Shown piece by piece: positions 24,115 through 32,920 of a DNA stretch of 64,000 nucleotides. Within the stretch, counting starts at the first letter, position 1. Each line of letters opens with the position of its first letter. The DNA comes from SSSZ01 sp016790965 (GTDB lineage Bacteria > Pseudomonadota > Gammaproteobacteria > Burkholderiales > Rhodocyclaceae): positions 47,584 to 111,583 of the forward strand of contig JAEUNZ010000004.1 in NCBI GenBank assembly GCA_016790965.1, given 5' to 3'. A model generated the notes under the pieces. The model saw only the letters and a list, made by a program, of their open reading frames with translations. It was not told where the DNA came from and searched no databases. The position numbers were made by a program, and so were the translations under genes.

Positions 24115-24118
24115 TCAG
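23969..24118. repeat. Copy D: diverged member of the hairpin repeat family (about 150 bp)
   Basis: It starts CTCAGGGCCTGAAAATTTCG and keeps the block order of copies A and B: GTACACCGGAGTACAC (palindromic), CCAGGCGCAACGCACAGCC, then hairpin GCCATGGC/CCATGGC and GGGCAACA. Its right end is altered (GCGCTGGCGCTCAG) but still supplies the TGA stop of pmbA (24115-24117). The central stem differs from copies A and B yet still pairs, which suggests selection for structure. Confidence 0.6.
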
Positions 24119-25455
24119 CCCGCCAGGGTCAGGCGGTCGATCAGGATGGACCCGGTCTGCTTGGAGCCTCGCACCAGCACGTCCTTCCCCACGGCGACGA
24201 TGCCGGCGAACATGTCGCGCAGATTGCCGGCAATGGTGATTTCCTCGACGGGGTGGGCGATTTCGCCGTTCTCGATCCAGAAGCCCGCCGCCCCGCGGGA
24301 GTAGTCCCCGGTGACGTAATTGATGCCGTGACCGAGGACTTCGGTGAGCAGCAGGCCGCGCCCCATGAGTTTCATGAGTCCGGGGAGATCGTGCTGGCCG
24401 CTATCGAGAATCAGGTTGTGGCTGCCGCCGGCATTGCCCGTGGTGGGCATCCCCAGCTTGCGCCCGGTATAGGTACTGAGGAAGTAGCCCTCCAGGACGC
24501 CGTTCCGCACCACGTCCCGTTCCCGGGTGGCGACGCCGTCGTTGTCGAAGGCTGCGCTGCCCAGGCCGCGCGCGATGAAGGGGCGCTCGGCGATACGCAC
24601 GAAGTCCGGAAAAATGCGCTTGCCGAGGTGGTCGACCAGGAAGGATGCCTTGCGGTACAGCGCACCCCCCCCTGCCGCGTGGACGAAACTGCCCAGCAGG
24701 GCCGCCGCCAGCGGCGCCTCGAAAATCACCGGCACTTCGGCGGTGGCGACCTTGCGAGCTCCCAGGCGGGCGGCCGCGCGGGCGGCGGCCTTGGCACCCA
24801 CCTCCTCTGGCGCTTCCAGTTCCGCCGCCAGTCGCCGGGTGCTGTACCAGTCATCCCGCTGCATTTCCTCGCCCTCCTCCGCAATGACGGAGCAGGCCAC
24901 GTAATGGCGGGAGGTCGGATAGCCCGCCAGGAAACCCAGGCTGTTGCCCGAGACGAACTGCGCCTCCTGAGTGGATACCGTGGCCCCTTCGGAATTGCCG
25001 ATGCACGGGCTGGCGGCAAATGCCGCCTCCTCGCAGCGGGTGGCCATGGCGATCGCTTCTTCCACCGGCAGCGCCCAGGGATGGTACAGGTCCAGATCCG
25101 GCAGCGCAGTCGCCAGCAGTTCGGCCTCGGGCAGGCCGGCGCAATTGTCCTCGGCAGTGAAGCGGGCGATATCCAGGGCCGCCCGCACGGTCTCGCGCAG
25201 CGCTGTAGGGGAAAAATCGGAAGTACTGGCGTAGCCCTTGCGCTGGCCGCAATAGACCGTCACGCCGACGCCCTTGTCCCGGTTGTACTCGATGGTTTCC
25301 ACCTCGCCGCAGCGCACGGTGACCGACTGGCCGAAGCCTTCCGAAACGTCGACCTCGCTCGCCGTGGCGCCTCGGGCCGCCGCCTCCTGGAGCACATCGC
25401 GGGCGATCTGTTGCAGGGTGGCGAAGGGATAGGAAAAACTGGCGGCAGCGGCCAT
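24115..25455 (-). CDS. pmbA: TldE/PmbA-family metalloprotease component
   Basis: A 446-residue cytoplasmic protein of the TldD/TldE (PmbA) family. Typical text: VRCGEVETIEYNRDKGVGVTVYCGQRKGYASTSDFS near the N-terminus, GSFVHAAGGGALYRKASFL, and GAAGFWIENGEIAHPVEEITIAGNLRDMFAGIVAVG at the C-terminus. TldE lacks the TldD zinc motif and works with TldD to degrade peptides and process microcins. No tldD is in the window. The stop codon lies in repeat copy D. Divergent from yjgA with a 57-bp spacer, a conserved pairing in proteobacteria. Confidence 0.93.
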   Translation of the reverse strand: MAAAASFSYPFATLQQIARDVLQEAAARGATASEVDVSEGFGQSVTVRCGEVETIEYNRDKGVGVTVYCGQRKGYASTSDFSPTALRETVRAALDIARFTAEDNCAGLPEAELLATALPDLDLYHPWALPVEEAIAMATRCEEAAFAASPCIGNSEGATVSTQEAQFVSGNSLGFLAGYPTSRHYVACSVIAEEGEEMQRDDWYSTRRLAAELEAPEEVGAKAAARAAARLGARKVATAEVPVIFEAPLAAALLGSFVHAAGGGALYRKASFLVDHLGKRIFPDFVRIAERPFIARGLGSAAFDNDGVATRERDVVRNGVLEGYFLSTYTGRKLGMPTTGNAGGSHNLILDSGQHDLPGLMKLMGRGLLLTEVLGHGINYVTGDYSRGAAGFWIENGEIAHPVEEITIAGNLRDMFAGIVAVGKDVLVRGSKQTGSILIDRLTLAG

Positions 25456-25512
25456 GGGCGCGGTATCCGAGGGGGAAAGCCGTTATGATAGCAGCCCCGA
25501 CGAGGCCCCCCG

Positions 25513-26040
25513 ATGCGCGAAGAAGAATTGCCCGACCCCGACCGCCGCCCTTCCAAGACCCAGGTCAAGGAAGCCATGCACGAATTGCAGGAACTGGGCG
25601 CCGCCCTGGTCGAACTCTCGCCGGGCCAGTTGAAGCGCATCGATCTGCCCGAGAACATCTTGGCCGCCGTCCTCGACTGGCAGCGCTTCAGCAAGCACGA
25701 AGCCCGTCGGCGTCAGTTGCAGTACATCGGCAAACTCATGCGCGGCATCGACCCAGAGCCCGTGCGCGCCGGGCTCGCCCTGCTGCGGGGCGAATCCGCC
25801 GCCGAAACGGCCCGTCTGCACCGCCTGGAACGGCTGCGCACCCGGCTTCTGGAAGACGAGGGCACCCTGGCCGAAATCGCCACCCTATGGCCCGGGGCCG
25901 ACCTCACCCACCTGCGCCAGTTGCGCCGCAATGCGCTCAAGGAGCAGGAAGCCAACAAACCACCGCGCAATTTTCGCGCCCTATTTCAAGTCCTCAAGGA
26001 ACTCGACCAAGATGAGCACGCCCCCGGCGACAGCCTCTGA
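25513..26040 (+). CDS. yjgA: Ribosome-associated protein YjgA (DarP, DUF615)
   Basis: A 175-residue protein of the YjgA/DarP family linked to late assembly of the 50S subunit. Family features: SKTQVKEAMHELQELGAALVELSPGQLKRIDLPENILAAVLDW, RRRQLQYIGKLMR, and a helical C-terminal half ending LRRNALKEQEANKPPRNFRALFQVLKEL. A TATGAT -10-like sequence lies about 20 nt upstream. Its 3' end overlaps the mog start by 29 nt. Confidence 0.93.
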   Translation: MREEELPDPDRRPSKTQVKEAMHELQELGAALVELSPGQLKRIDLPENILAAVLDWQRFSKHEARRRQLQYIGKLMRGIDPEPVRAGLALLRGESAAETARLHRLERLRTRLLEDEGTLAEIATLWPGADLTHLRQLRRNALKEQEANKPPRNFRALFQVLKELDQDEHAPGDSL

Positions 26041-26629
26041 ATCCGTCCTGATCGGCCTCGTCTCGATCAGCGACCGTGCCTCCACCGGCGTTTACCAAGA
26101 TCAGGGCATCCCGGCCCTGGAAGCCTGGCTGGGCGCAGCCCTCACTTCGCCCTGGAAGACCGTCACCCGCATCATCCCCGACGAACAGCCCACCATAGAA
26201 GCAACCCTGCGCGAACTGGTGGACACGGCAGGCTGCCACTTGATCCTCACCACCGGCGGCACCGGCCCGGCGGCCCGGGACGTGACCCCGGAAGCGACGC
26301 TCGCCGTGGCGGACAAGGTCATGCCCGGCTTCGGCGAGGAGATGCGGCGCATCAGCCTCAATTTCGTTCCCACAGCCATCCTGTCGCGGCAGGTGGCGGT
26401 GATCCGCGGCGGCTGCCTCATCATCAACCTGCCGGGCCAGCCCAAATCGATCAAGGAAACCCTGGAAGGCGTCAGGGCCACCGATGGCAGCGTAGTCCAT
26501 ACCGGCATCTTCGCGGCGGTGCCCTATTGCCTCGACCTGATCGGCGGCCCTTACGTGGAAACCGACGAGCGGGTCAGCAAGACCTGGCGGCCCAAGACGG
26601 CCCTGCGACCGCGCCCGGCCGAGGACTGA
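26012..26629 (+). CDS. mog: Molybdopterin adenylyltransferase Mog
   Basis: A 205-residue enzyme that adenylates molybdopterin before molybdenum insertion. LIGLVSISDRASTGVYQDQGIPALEAWL, LILTTGGTGPAARDVTPEAT and AVIRGGCLIINLPGQPKSIKETLEGV match MogA closely, including the TGGTGP nucleotide loop and the Asp of RDVTPEAT. ATG at 26012 overlaps yjgA by 29 nt. The TGA stop (26627-26629) is the first bases of repeat copy B. A likely functional companion is the ThiF/MoeB enzyme at 14.2 kb. Confidence 0.93.
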   Translation: MSTPPATASESVLIGLVSISDRASTGVYQDQGIPALEAWLGAALTSPWKTVTRIIPDEQPTIEATLRELVDTAGCHLILTTGGTGPAARDVTPEATLAVADKVMPGFGEEMRRISLNFVPTAILSRQVAVIRGGCLIINLPGQPKSIKETLEGVRATDGSVVHTGIFAAVPYCLDLIGGPYVETDERVSKTWRPKTALRPRPAED

Positions 26630-26792
26630 GAGCCTGTGAAAATTTCATTCCCCCCCGCTCGTCATGCCCCGCCGCGCCCGCTCGGCGTTGCCAATGCTCG
26701 CCACAGCCCGAGCTATGGCTGTGCTTTGCGCCTTGATCGTGCACACCTGGACACGCCGCTCGGGCGCGCCCGAAAAATTCACAGGCTCTGAG
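26626..26792. repeat. Copy B of the hairpin repeat family (inverted relative to copy A)
   Basis: The reverse complement aligns with copy A (734-901) almost end to end, including both terminal AGAGCCTGTGAA motifs, the GGGCGCGCCC palindrome next to one end and the central GCCATAGC hairpin (here GCTGTGGC on one arm). About nine of ten bases agree by eye. Its left end gives the mog stop codon. The other end stops 18 nt short of the next gene's stop. Confidence 0.85.
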
Positions 26793-26809
26793 CGCCCCGG
26801 GCGGGAGGT

Positions 26810-28339
26810 TCAGGAATAGCGGTAGCGGGCGACCTCGTAGTCCCCGCACTGCTGTACCAGGGCAACGGGGGAAAGCGTGGCGGGCCGGCCGTCCAGCCAG
26901 ATTTCCATGGGTTCGCGCAGATCGAAGCTCGCCAACGGCAGGACGACCCGCATCTCGGCCTCGTCACCGACGTCCTTCAACCACAGGCCGCGCACCGTGG
27001 TGGCGGCAACGTAACCGGTGCTGCGCAAGGGCTTCATCTCGACCGGACGCGCTGCCCGCGAAAGGGTCATGAGGCCGACCTGGGCCTCGTTCTCGCTGCT
27101 GCGGTGGTAGCGGCGGACGACGCCGACCAGCCAGTTGTCGCCGCCTTCGGGCTGCATCCCCAGCAGGCTGCCGATCCGCAGCCAATCGGGCCGGGGTTCG
27201 GCGACGATGGTGCCGAAGCCGCCGCGGCTGACGTTTTCCACCACCCAGGATTCGCCGGCAACGCTATCCGCCGCGGGGGACAAGGCCGCCACGGCGTTGG
27301 GCAGGCCGGCGACCACGGCCATGCGGTGTTTGACCGGGTAGCGGGCATGTTTGCGCAGGGGCGGCAAAGGCGCCCAGCAGGTGGCCAGATGGGCAAGCAC
27401 CGGCAAGACGTATTTGACCGCCACGTCCCCGCCCAGATTGATCTCGCCGGGGAGGGCGCCGCCGTGCTCCAGGTCGGTGACCAATTGGGCCACCTGCAGG
27501 TGCGCCCGGGCGGGATGAAAGAAGCGCAGGGAGGGCGTCATCTGCTTGGGAACCCGGGCCAGGCGGGCGGGCGGCTCGGCCTTGTCGAGATCGACCCAAT
27601 ACACGCTCTCCTTGCTGCTCTGGGCGGAAAAGGCAAAACCGGGCAGATAGTGCTCCACCAGGCGCTCGGCCAGTTCGATCTGGTTCGGCAGGAGCGCGTC
27701 GAGGGACGAGGTGAACAGCACGAGGAGGCGCAGATACTCGTGCTCCGCGGTGGTGGTCTCCGTCCTGCGAGGGTAGATCTGGACCGATCTTTTCGCCACT
27801 CCCGCCGCCTCGGCGGCGCCGTAGGCCAGCCCCAGGCGCAGCCAGAGCGACGGCGTATGGGGGCCGTAACGGTAGATTTCGGACCTGACGACCTGACCCA
27901 GGGCGGCCACCAGGCGCACGCAGATGAGGGGCAGGGCTTCGCGCAAGGCGGCGGCCTGACGGTCCTTTTCCCGGCTGAGGGCGAGGCATCTTTCGTAGGC
28001 GGATGCGGCGTTGAGCCAGAAGCCGTTGATCGCCTTCCACAGCTTTTGCTCCTCGGCCCGGGCCAGACGGGGCGCCCGCAGGTATTCCCGCGTCAGCTTG
28101 AAGGCGTGGCGCTGGGCGGTTTCATCCAGCTCGCGCACCATGTCGAACAGGCGTCCGGCCGGCAGATCGTCGGCCAGACGCAGCGATTCGAGCCAGCCGG
28201 AGATCTCGTCCAGGGCCTTGTAGGGGTGGTCCCCCGGCAGGGCCGCGACGATGCGCCGGAACTCCTTCTCATCCGCCAGGGGATGATCCGATTTGGCCTG
28301 CCCGAAGAGTCCGCCCAATTTTCCCAGCCTGTCCAGCAT
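26810..28339 (-). CDS. Large protein with a PilZ-like C-terminal domain
   Basis: A 509-residue soluble protein. The first ~330 residues are helical and unrecognised (LDRLGKLGGLFGQ, ALDEISGWLESLRLADD, LRLLVLFTSSLDALLPNQIELAERLVEHY). The C-terminal part has LRKHARYPVKHRMAVVAG, then ESWVVENVSRGGFGTIV and GVVRRYHRSSENEAQVGL. This is the layout of a PilZ domain: an Arg-rich box followed by (D/N)xSxxG, which binds cyclic di-GMP. The first motif is not canonical RxxxR, so binding is uncertain. It may be a cyclic di-GMP effector; the MshE homologue in this window belongs to the same signalling world. Confidence 0.6.
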   Translation of the reverse strand: MLDRLGKLGGLFGQAKSDHPLADEKEFRRIVAALPGDHPYKALDEISGWLESLRLADDLPAGRLFDMVRELDETAQRHAFKLTREYLRAPRLARAEEQKLWKAINGFWLNAASAYERCLALSREKDRQAAALREALPLICVRLVAALGQVVRSEIYRYGPHTPSLWLRLGLAYGAAEAAGVAKRSVQIYPRRTETTTAEHEYLRLLVLFTSSLDALLPNQIELAERLVEHYLPGFAFSAQSSKESVYWVDLDKAEPPARLARVPKQMTPSLRFFHPARAHLQVAQLVTDLEHGGALPGEINLGGDVAVKYVLPVLAHLATCWAPLPPLRKHARYPVKHRMAVVAGLPNAVAALSPAADSVAGESWVVENVSRGGFGTIVAEPRPDWLRIGSLLGMQPEGGDNWLVGVVRRYHRSSENEAQVGLMTLSRAARPVEMKPLRSTGYVAATTVRGLWLKDVGDEAEMRVVLPLASFDLREPMEIWLDGRPATLSPVALVQQCGDYEVARYRYS

Positions 28340-28415
28340 CGTCGTTCTCCTTGTCTCCCCGGGGCGGAAGGCCTGGTCGGCGCCCCCGTAGCGCAGCGAC
28401 CCTTATTCCGGACGC

Positions 28416-29864
28416 TTATTGTACTCTCGCCTGGAGGAAGTCGATGCCCCAGGCGATGCCGAATCCCGTCTGCTCGGTGGCGATGGCCCCCAGCCCCCCC
28501 TTGCACGAAGCGGCGGCCAGATCGAGATGCAGCCAGGGGCAGTCGCCGACGAAACGCTTGAGAAAACGGGCCGCAAGAATGTGGTCGGCGTCGCCTTCCA
28601 GGGTGCATTGCTTGATGTCGGCCACCGTGCTTTCCAGGTCGCTCTCATAGTCGGCGTCCATGGGCAGGGCGCACAGACGCTCGCCGCTGGTCCGCCCGGC
28701 GGCGACGGCCTCCCCGGCCAGGGCGTCATCGGGGCTGAAGACACCCCCGTAGCGCGTGCCCAGGGCGGTGATGAGGCTGCCGGTAAGGGTGGCGAAATCG
28801 ACCACCAGATCCGGCTCGTCGCGAACCGCCAAGGCCAGGGCGTCGGCCAGCACCAGGCGCCCCTCGGCGTCGGTATGGACGATTTCGATGCTCGTTCCGT
28901 CCAGGGCCGTCACCACGTCGCCCTGGCGATAGGCGGTCGGCGAGACCTCGTTGCGCGCCAGGGCGAGCCAGGCGTCGATGCGCAGGGGCAGTTGCAGGCG
29001 GGTGGCCGCCAGCAGGATGCCCAGCACCACGGCCGAGCCGGCCATGTCCTCGTGCATGCCGGCCATGTACTTGGCCGGCTTGAGATTGTGGCCGCCGGTA
29101 TCGAAGCAGATACCCTTGCCCACCAGCGCCACCTGCTCCGCAGCACCGGGCGGTTCGTAGGAAAGGCGGACGATGGCCGCATCCTCCTCGGTGCTGCCCT
29201 GAGCCACGGCGATGAAGGCGCCGGCGCCCTTTTCCCGCAGGCGGGGAAGGTCGAACTCTTCCATATCCCAGCCCAACTCGTCGGCCATTTCCGCCAGCCG
29301 GTCGCGGTAGGCGCCTGGGGTGAGCACATTGGGCGGCAGGGCGACGAGGCTGCGCGCCACGACGCTGGCCTCGGCCAGCGCCCCCGCCCGGACCGGGGGA
29401 CGCGCCACGCCCCAGAGCACCAGCCGCTCCAGGGCCCGTGGCGCCTCGGCGCGGCGCCGGGTGGGCAGGGGCGCTCCGTTGGCGAGGCCCACGTAGGCGA
29501 CGATTTCGGCGGCCAACTCGATGAAGGCCTTGTCCCCGTCGAGCAGGACGTGGATCTCCCGCGGTTCTTCGCTCAGCAGGGCCTGGAAGGCCTTGCGCAC
29601 CAGGGTCGCCTGTTCGAAGCGCGGCGCGGCGGGATCGAGCACCGCCCATACCCGCAGGCCACCCCCCAGGTCCGCCGCCAGCGGAGTCTTGGCCAGGCTG
29701 GCAGCCGTCTTGCCCCGCCGCGCCAGGGCGGCCTCCAGGGCCTGGGGTTCGGGACAGCCGGGCAGGAGCGTCTCGCCGGGCGGCAGCAGGGCGAGGACAT
29801 GGGACAGGCCGGTCAGCGCATCGGCGTCGGGCAGGGAGGCGTAAGTTTCCAGTCGGGCGAGCAT
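28416..29864 (-). CDS. M17 leucyl aminopeptidase family protein
   Basis: A 482-residue cytosolic aminopeptidase. The C-terminal catalytic domain has the bimetal site residues in VALVGKGICFDTGGHNLKPAKYMAGMHEDMAGSA and EIVHTDAEGRLVLADAL. The latter has His where E. coli PepA has Asn (NTDAEGRL), a variant I associate with a PepB-like M17 subgroup. The N-terminal domain is short and divergent. The ATG at 29864 is used; a longer frame reads into the thyA promoter region. Divergent from thyA. Confidence 0.87.
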   Translation of the reverse strand: MLARLETYASLPDADALTGLSHVLALLPPGETLLPGCPEPQALEAALARRGKTAASLAKTPLAADLGGGLRVWAVLDPAAPRFEQATLVRKAFQALLSEEPREIHVLLDGDKAFIELAAEIVAYVGLANGAPLPTRRRAEAPRALERLVLWGVARPPVRAGALAEASVVARSLVALPPNVLTPGAYRDRLAEMADELGWDMEEFDLPRLREKGAGAFIAVAQGSTEEDAAIVRLSYEPPGAAEQVALVGKGICFDTGGHNLKPAKYMAGMHEDMAGSAVVLGILLAATRLQLPLRIDAWLALARNEVSPTAYRQGDVVTALDGTSIEIVHTDAEGRLVLADALALAVRDEPDLVVDFATLTGSLITALGTRYGGVFSPDDALAGEAVAAGRTSGERLCALPMDADYESDLESTVADIKQCTLEGDADHILAARFLKRFVGDCPWLHLDLAAASCKGGLGAIATEQTGFGIAWGIDFLQARVQ

Positions 29865-30024
29865 GTAGAATCCGCGTGTTTCTGATTGCCGGGCATTATG
29901 CTGAAATCCGCCGCCGGCCGCTCGTCGGCGTCGGCCCTGCCCGCCAATCGGGACGCCCAACCCGCCCCCCCCGCCCGCCGCCCGGGGGAGGGACGCAGCC
30001 GCAGCGGCCCCCAGGATCACGACC

Positions 30025-30840
30025 ATGCAGCCCTACCTCGACCTGATGCGCCATGTCCTCGACAACGGCCACGACAAGTCCGACCGCACCGGCACCGGCA
30101 CCCGTTCGGTCTTCGGGTGGCAGATGCGCTTCGACCTCGCCCGCGGCTTCCCCCTGGTCACGACCAAGAAGCTGCACCTGAAGTCCATCGTCCACGAACT
30201 GCTGTGGTTCCTGCAGGGCGACACCAATATCCGCTACCTGAAGGAAAACGGCGTGCGCATCTGGGACGAATGGGCCGACGCCGAGGGCGAACTGGGCCCG
30301 GTCTACGGCCGCCAGTGGCGGCGCTGGGAATGCCCCGACGGGCGCACCCTGGACCAGATCACCCAACTGGTCGAAGGACTCAGGCACAACCCGGATTCCC
30401 GCCGCCATCTGGTCAGCGCCTGGAATCCCGCCGACGTGGATCGCATGGCCCTGCCGCCCTGCCACTGCCTCTTCCAGTTCTACGTGGCCCCCCCCGCTGT
30501 ACCGGGGGGCAAGCGCCGCCTCTCCTGCCAGCTCTACCAGCGCAGCGCCGACATCTTCCTCGGCGTGCCCTTCAACATCGCCTCCTACGCCCTGCTCACC
30601 CTGATGCTCGCCCAGGTCTGCGACTACGCACCGGGGGATTTCGTGCACACCTTCGGCGACGCCCATCTGTACAGCAACCATTTTGAACAAGCCAGCCTGC
30701 AACTCTCCCGCGAACCGAGGCCTCTGCCGACCATGGTGCTCGACCCCACGGTGCGCGACTTGTTCGCCTTCCGCTTCGACGACTTCCGCCTCGAAGGCTA
30801 CGACCCCCATCCCCACATTCCGGCGCCGGTGGCGGTCTAG
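30025..30840 (+). CDS. thyA: Thymidylate synthase
   Basis: A 271-residue enzyme converting dUMP to dTMP with methylenetetrahydrofolate. Landmarks: DRTGTGTRSVFGWQMRFDL, LLWFLQGDTNIRYL, GPVYGRQWRRWE, catalytic Cys in ALPPCHCLFQFYV, QRSADIFLGVPFNIASYA and the terminal HIPAPVAV. A short insert (APPAVPGGKRR) follows FQFYV, a place of length variation in the family. A clear single-gene unit, 78 nt ahead of the Sel1-repeat gene. Confidence 0.97.
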   Translation: MQPYLDLMRHVLDNGHDKSDRTGTGTRSVFGWQMRFDLARGFPLVTTKKLHLKSIVHELLWFLQGDTNIRYLKENGVRIWDEWADAEGELGPVYGRQWRRWECPDGRTLDQITQLVEGLRHNPDSRRHLVSAWNPADVDRMALPPCHCLFQFYVAPPAVPGGKRRLSCQLYQRSADIFLGVPFNIASYALLTLMLAQVCDYAPGDFVHTFGDAHLYSNHFEQASLQLSREPRPLPTMVLDPTVRDLFAFRFDDFRLEGYDPHPHIPAPVAV

Positions 30841-30917
30841 CCGCCCCGACGGTGTTCCTCTGAACCCGGCGCCCGGCGGGCGGTCCACCGGACACCTCAT
30901 CCTTCCCGCCGACCGCC

Positions 30918-31727
30918 ATGCGCCTCCAAGCCCGCTGCACCGTCCTCGCCCTTGCGCTCTTCGCCGCCTTTCCCGCCCGCAGCCAGGACAGTACCGCCGA
31001 AGACTGGATCAAGAATCCGGCCATGGGCAATTACAAGGCTTACGCCGAGTTCAAGATGGCCCAGTACGACAGTGCCCGGCGCATCTGGGAAGTCCTCGCC
31101 GGCCTGGGCAACCCGGATGCCCTCTTCAATCTGGGCATCCTTGCCGAGGACGGTCTAGGCGAGCCCCGTGACATGAAAAAGGCCGAGGCCCTGTACATCG
31201 CGGCAGCCAACGCCGGCGGCTTCAAGGCCCAGTACCGGTTGGGCATGCTGTACAGCAGCGGCGGCGCGATCCCGCGGGACGTGGACCGGGCCCGCCACTA
31301 TCTCAGCCTCGCGGCCGAAGGCGGTGACCGGGAGGCCGCGGCCCGCTTGGCCAGCCTGGACAAACCTGAGCGGGAGCCCACTCCCTTCGAACGGGCTGAA
31401 ATCCTGAGCAGCGCGGGGCGCCATGCCGAGGCTGCCGCAATTTATCGCTCGCTGGCCGAAGCCGGCGACGCCACGGCCCGCACGCGTCTGGCCTGGATGT
31501 TCGAGGCCGGCCGGGGGGTGGAGCGCAACCTGGACGAAGCGGCCCGCCTCTTCCTGCTTTCTGCCCAGGCCGGCGAGGCAGAGGCCCAGTACGCCATCGC
31601 GGTCATGGCCCGCACCGGGCGGGGTCAGCCCCGCGACCGGGAGGCGAGCCTCGCCTGGCTACGCAAGGCGGCCGCCCAGCGCTACCCGGCCGCCCTGGCC
31701 GCCCTGGCGGCGGAAGAAGCCCCCTGA
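30918..31727 (+). CDS. Exported Sel1/TPR-like repeat protein
   Basis: A 269-residue protein with a signal peptide (cut near FPARSQ) and at least four Sel1-type repeats: NLGILAEDGLGEPRDMKKAEALYIAAANAG, YRLGMLYSSGGAIPRDVDRARHYLSLAAEGG, LAWMFEAGRGVERNLDEAARLFLLSAQAG and IAVMARTGRGQPRDREASLAWLRKAA. These helical solenoids mediate protein contacts in the periplasm. No partner is evident from the neighbours. A GGGCGC/GCGCCC stem (about 31746-31761) lies shortly downstream without a T run. Confidence 0.82.
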   Translation: MRLQARCTVLALALFAAFPARSQDSTAEDWIKNPAMGNYKAYAEFKMAQYDSARRIWEVLAGLGNPDALFNLGILAEDGLGEPRDMKKAEALYIAAANAGGFKAQYRLGMLYSSGGAIPRDVDRARHYLSLAAEGGDREAAARLASLDKPEREPTPFERAEILSSAGRHAEAAAIYRSLAEAGDATARTRLAWMFEAGRGVERNLDEAARLFLLSAQAGEAEAQYAIAVMARTGRGQPRDREASLAWLRKAAAQRYPAALAALAAEEAP

Positions 31728-31933
31728 TTTCCGCCCCCCGGAGAAGGGCGCGGATGCGCCCCTCTCCGCCGCCCCCTTCCCCGCCTGCGGGAGAGAGGAA
31801 CCCACGGGGACCGGGCGCTTCACGCGCCGCACACGCCGAACCCAGGCCTCCCTCAGCAGCGCAGCATTCGATTTGAATTGCAGCCACGCCCACTTCTATG
31901 CATTATGAAAGGTATTCCACAAGGAGGATGTCC

Positions 31934-32884
31934 ATGCCCATCACCCTGCTTGGCGGCGACCTGGGGGGAACCAAGACTCTGCTTGCCCTGACCGAAGTGC
32001 GTCGTGGCTATCCAGGAATCGTCCGGGAGGAGCGCTTCGCCAGTCAGGACTACGACCAGTTCGAGGAAATCCTGGCGACTTTTTTGCACGGCTACGACAA
32101 ACCCGTCGTCGCCGCCTGTTTCGGCGTGGCCGGCCCGGTGGAGGGGCGTAGCGCCCGGCTGACCTACCGGCCCTGGCACCTCGACGCCGACGCGCTGGAG
32201 AAGCGCTTTGCCATCGGGCAGTTGCGCCTGGTCAATGATTTTGCCGCCGCAGCCCAGGGCATCGACTTCCTGGGCGGCAACGCGGTGCTCTCCCTGCAGG
32301 ACGGGGTACCGCGGGGTCGGGCGCCCCGACTGATCCTGGGTGCCGGTACCGGGCTGGGCGTCGCCGGCCAGGTCTGGTCGGAAGGACACTACCGCGTCGT
32401 CCCCGGCGAAGGCGGCCACGCCGGCTTTTCTCCCCAGACAGCGGAACAGCGTGCCCTGGCGTCTTATCTCGCCGAGCGTTCCGGGCGCGTCACCGCGGAA
32501 GACGTCCTCTCCGGGCCCGGCCTGGCCCGCATCCACAGTTTTCTGACCGGTGCCGAATTGCCGCCGGAAGAAATCGGCATCGCCGCCCTGGCCGGCGATG
32601 AGGAGGCCGAAAGGACCGTGGCCTTCTGGCTCGCGGCCCTGGGTGCCTTCGCGGGAGATCTGGCCTTGCAGTGGCTGGCCCGGGGCGGGGTCTATCTGGC
32701 GGGAGGCGTAGCGGCCAAACTCCTGCCGGCGCTCTCGCCGGAACCCTTCATCAGGGCCTTTCGCGATAAGCGCGAACACGCGGGCCTCGCCGAGAAAATG
32801 CCAATCCACCTGATCCGCGACGAGCGCCTCGGCCTGCTGGGCGCCCTGGCCCTGGCCGCGCAGCAGTCCGGAACGGCTTCCTGA
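31934..32884 (+). CDS. glk: Glucokinase
   Basis: A 316-residue ROK-unrelated (Glk-type) glucokinase. LLGGDLGGTKTLLAL is the phosphate loop; FGVAGPVEG, LVNDFAAAAQGI with the catalytic Asp, LILGAGTGLGVAG and VVPGEGGHAGFSP are family motifs. The second of two close ATGs is chosen because AAGGAGG lies 6 nt before it. It makes glucose-6-phosphate and opens a glycogen gene cluster; it ends 36 nt from glgB, which is convergent. Confidence 0.92.
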   Translation: MPITLLGGDLGGTKTLLALTEVRRGYPGIVREERFASQDYDQFEEILATFLHGYDKPVVAACFGVAGPVEGRSARLTYRPWHLDADALEKRFAIGQLRLVNDFAAAAQGIDFLGGNAVLSLQDGVPRGRAPRLILGAGTGLGVAGQVWSEGHYRVVPGEGGHAGFSPQTAEQRALASYLAERSGRVTAEDVLSGPGLARIHSFLTGAELPPEEIGIAALAGDEEAERTVAFWLAALGAFAGDLALQWLARGGVYLAGGVAAKLLPALSPEPFIRAFRDKREHAGLAEKMPIHLIRDERLGLLGALALAAQQSGTAS

Positions 32885-32920
32885 GCGCCCCGCGCCCCAG
32901 CCGGCCGGCGGCCCGGTGGC

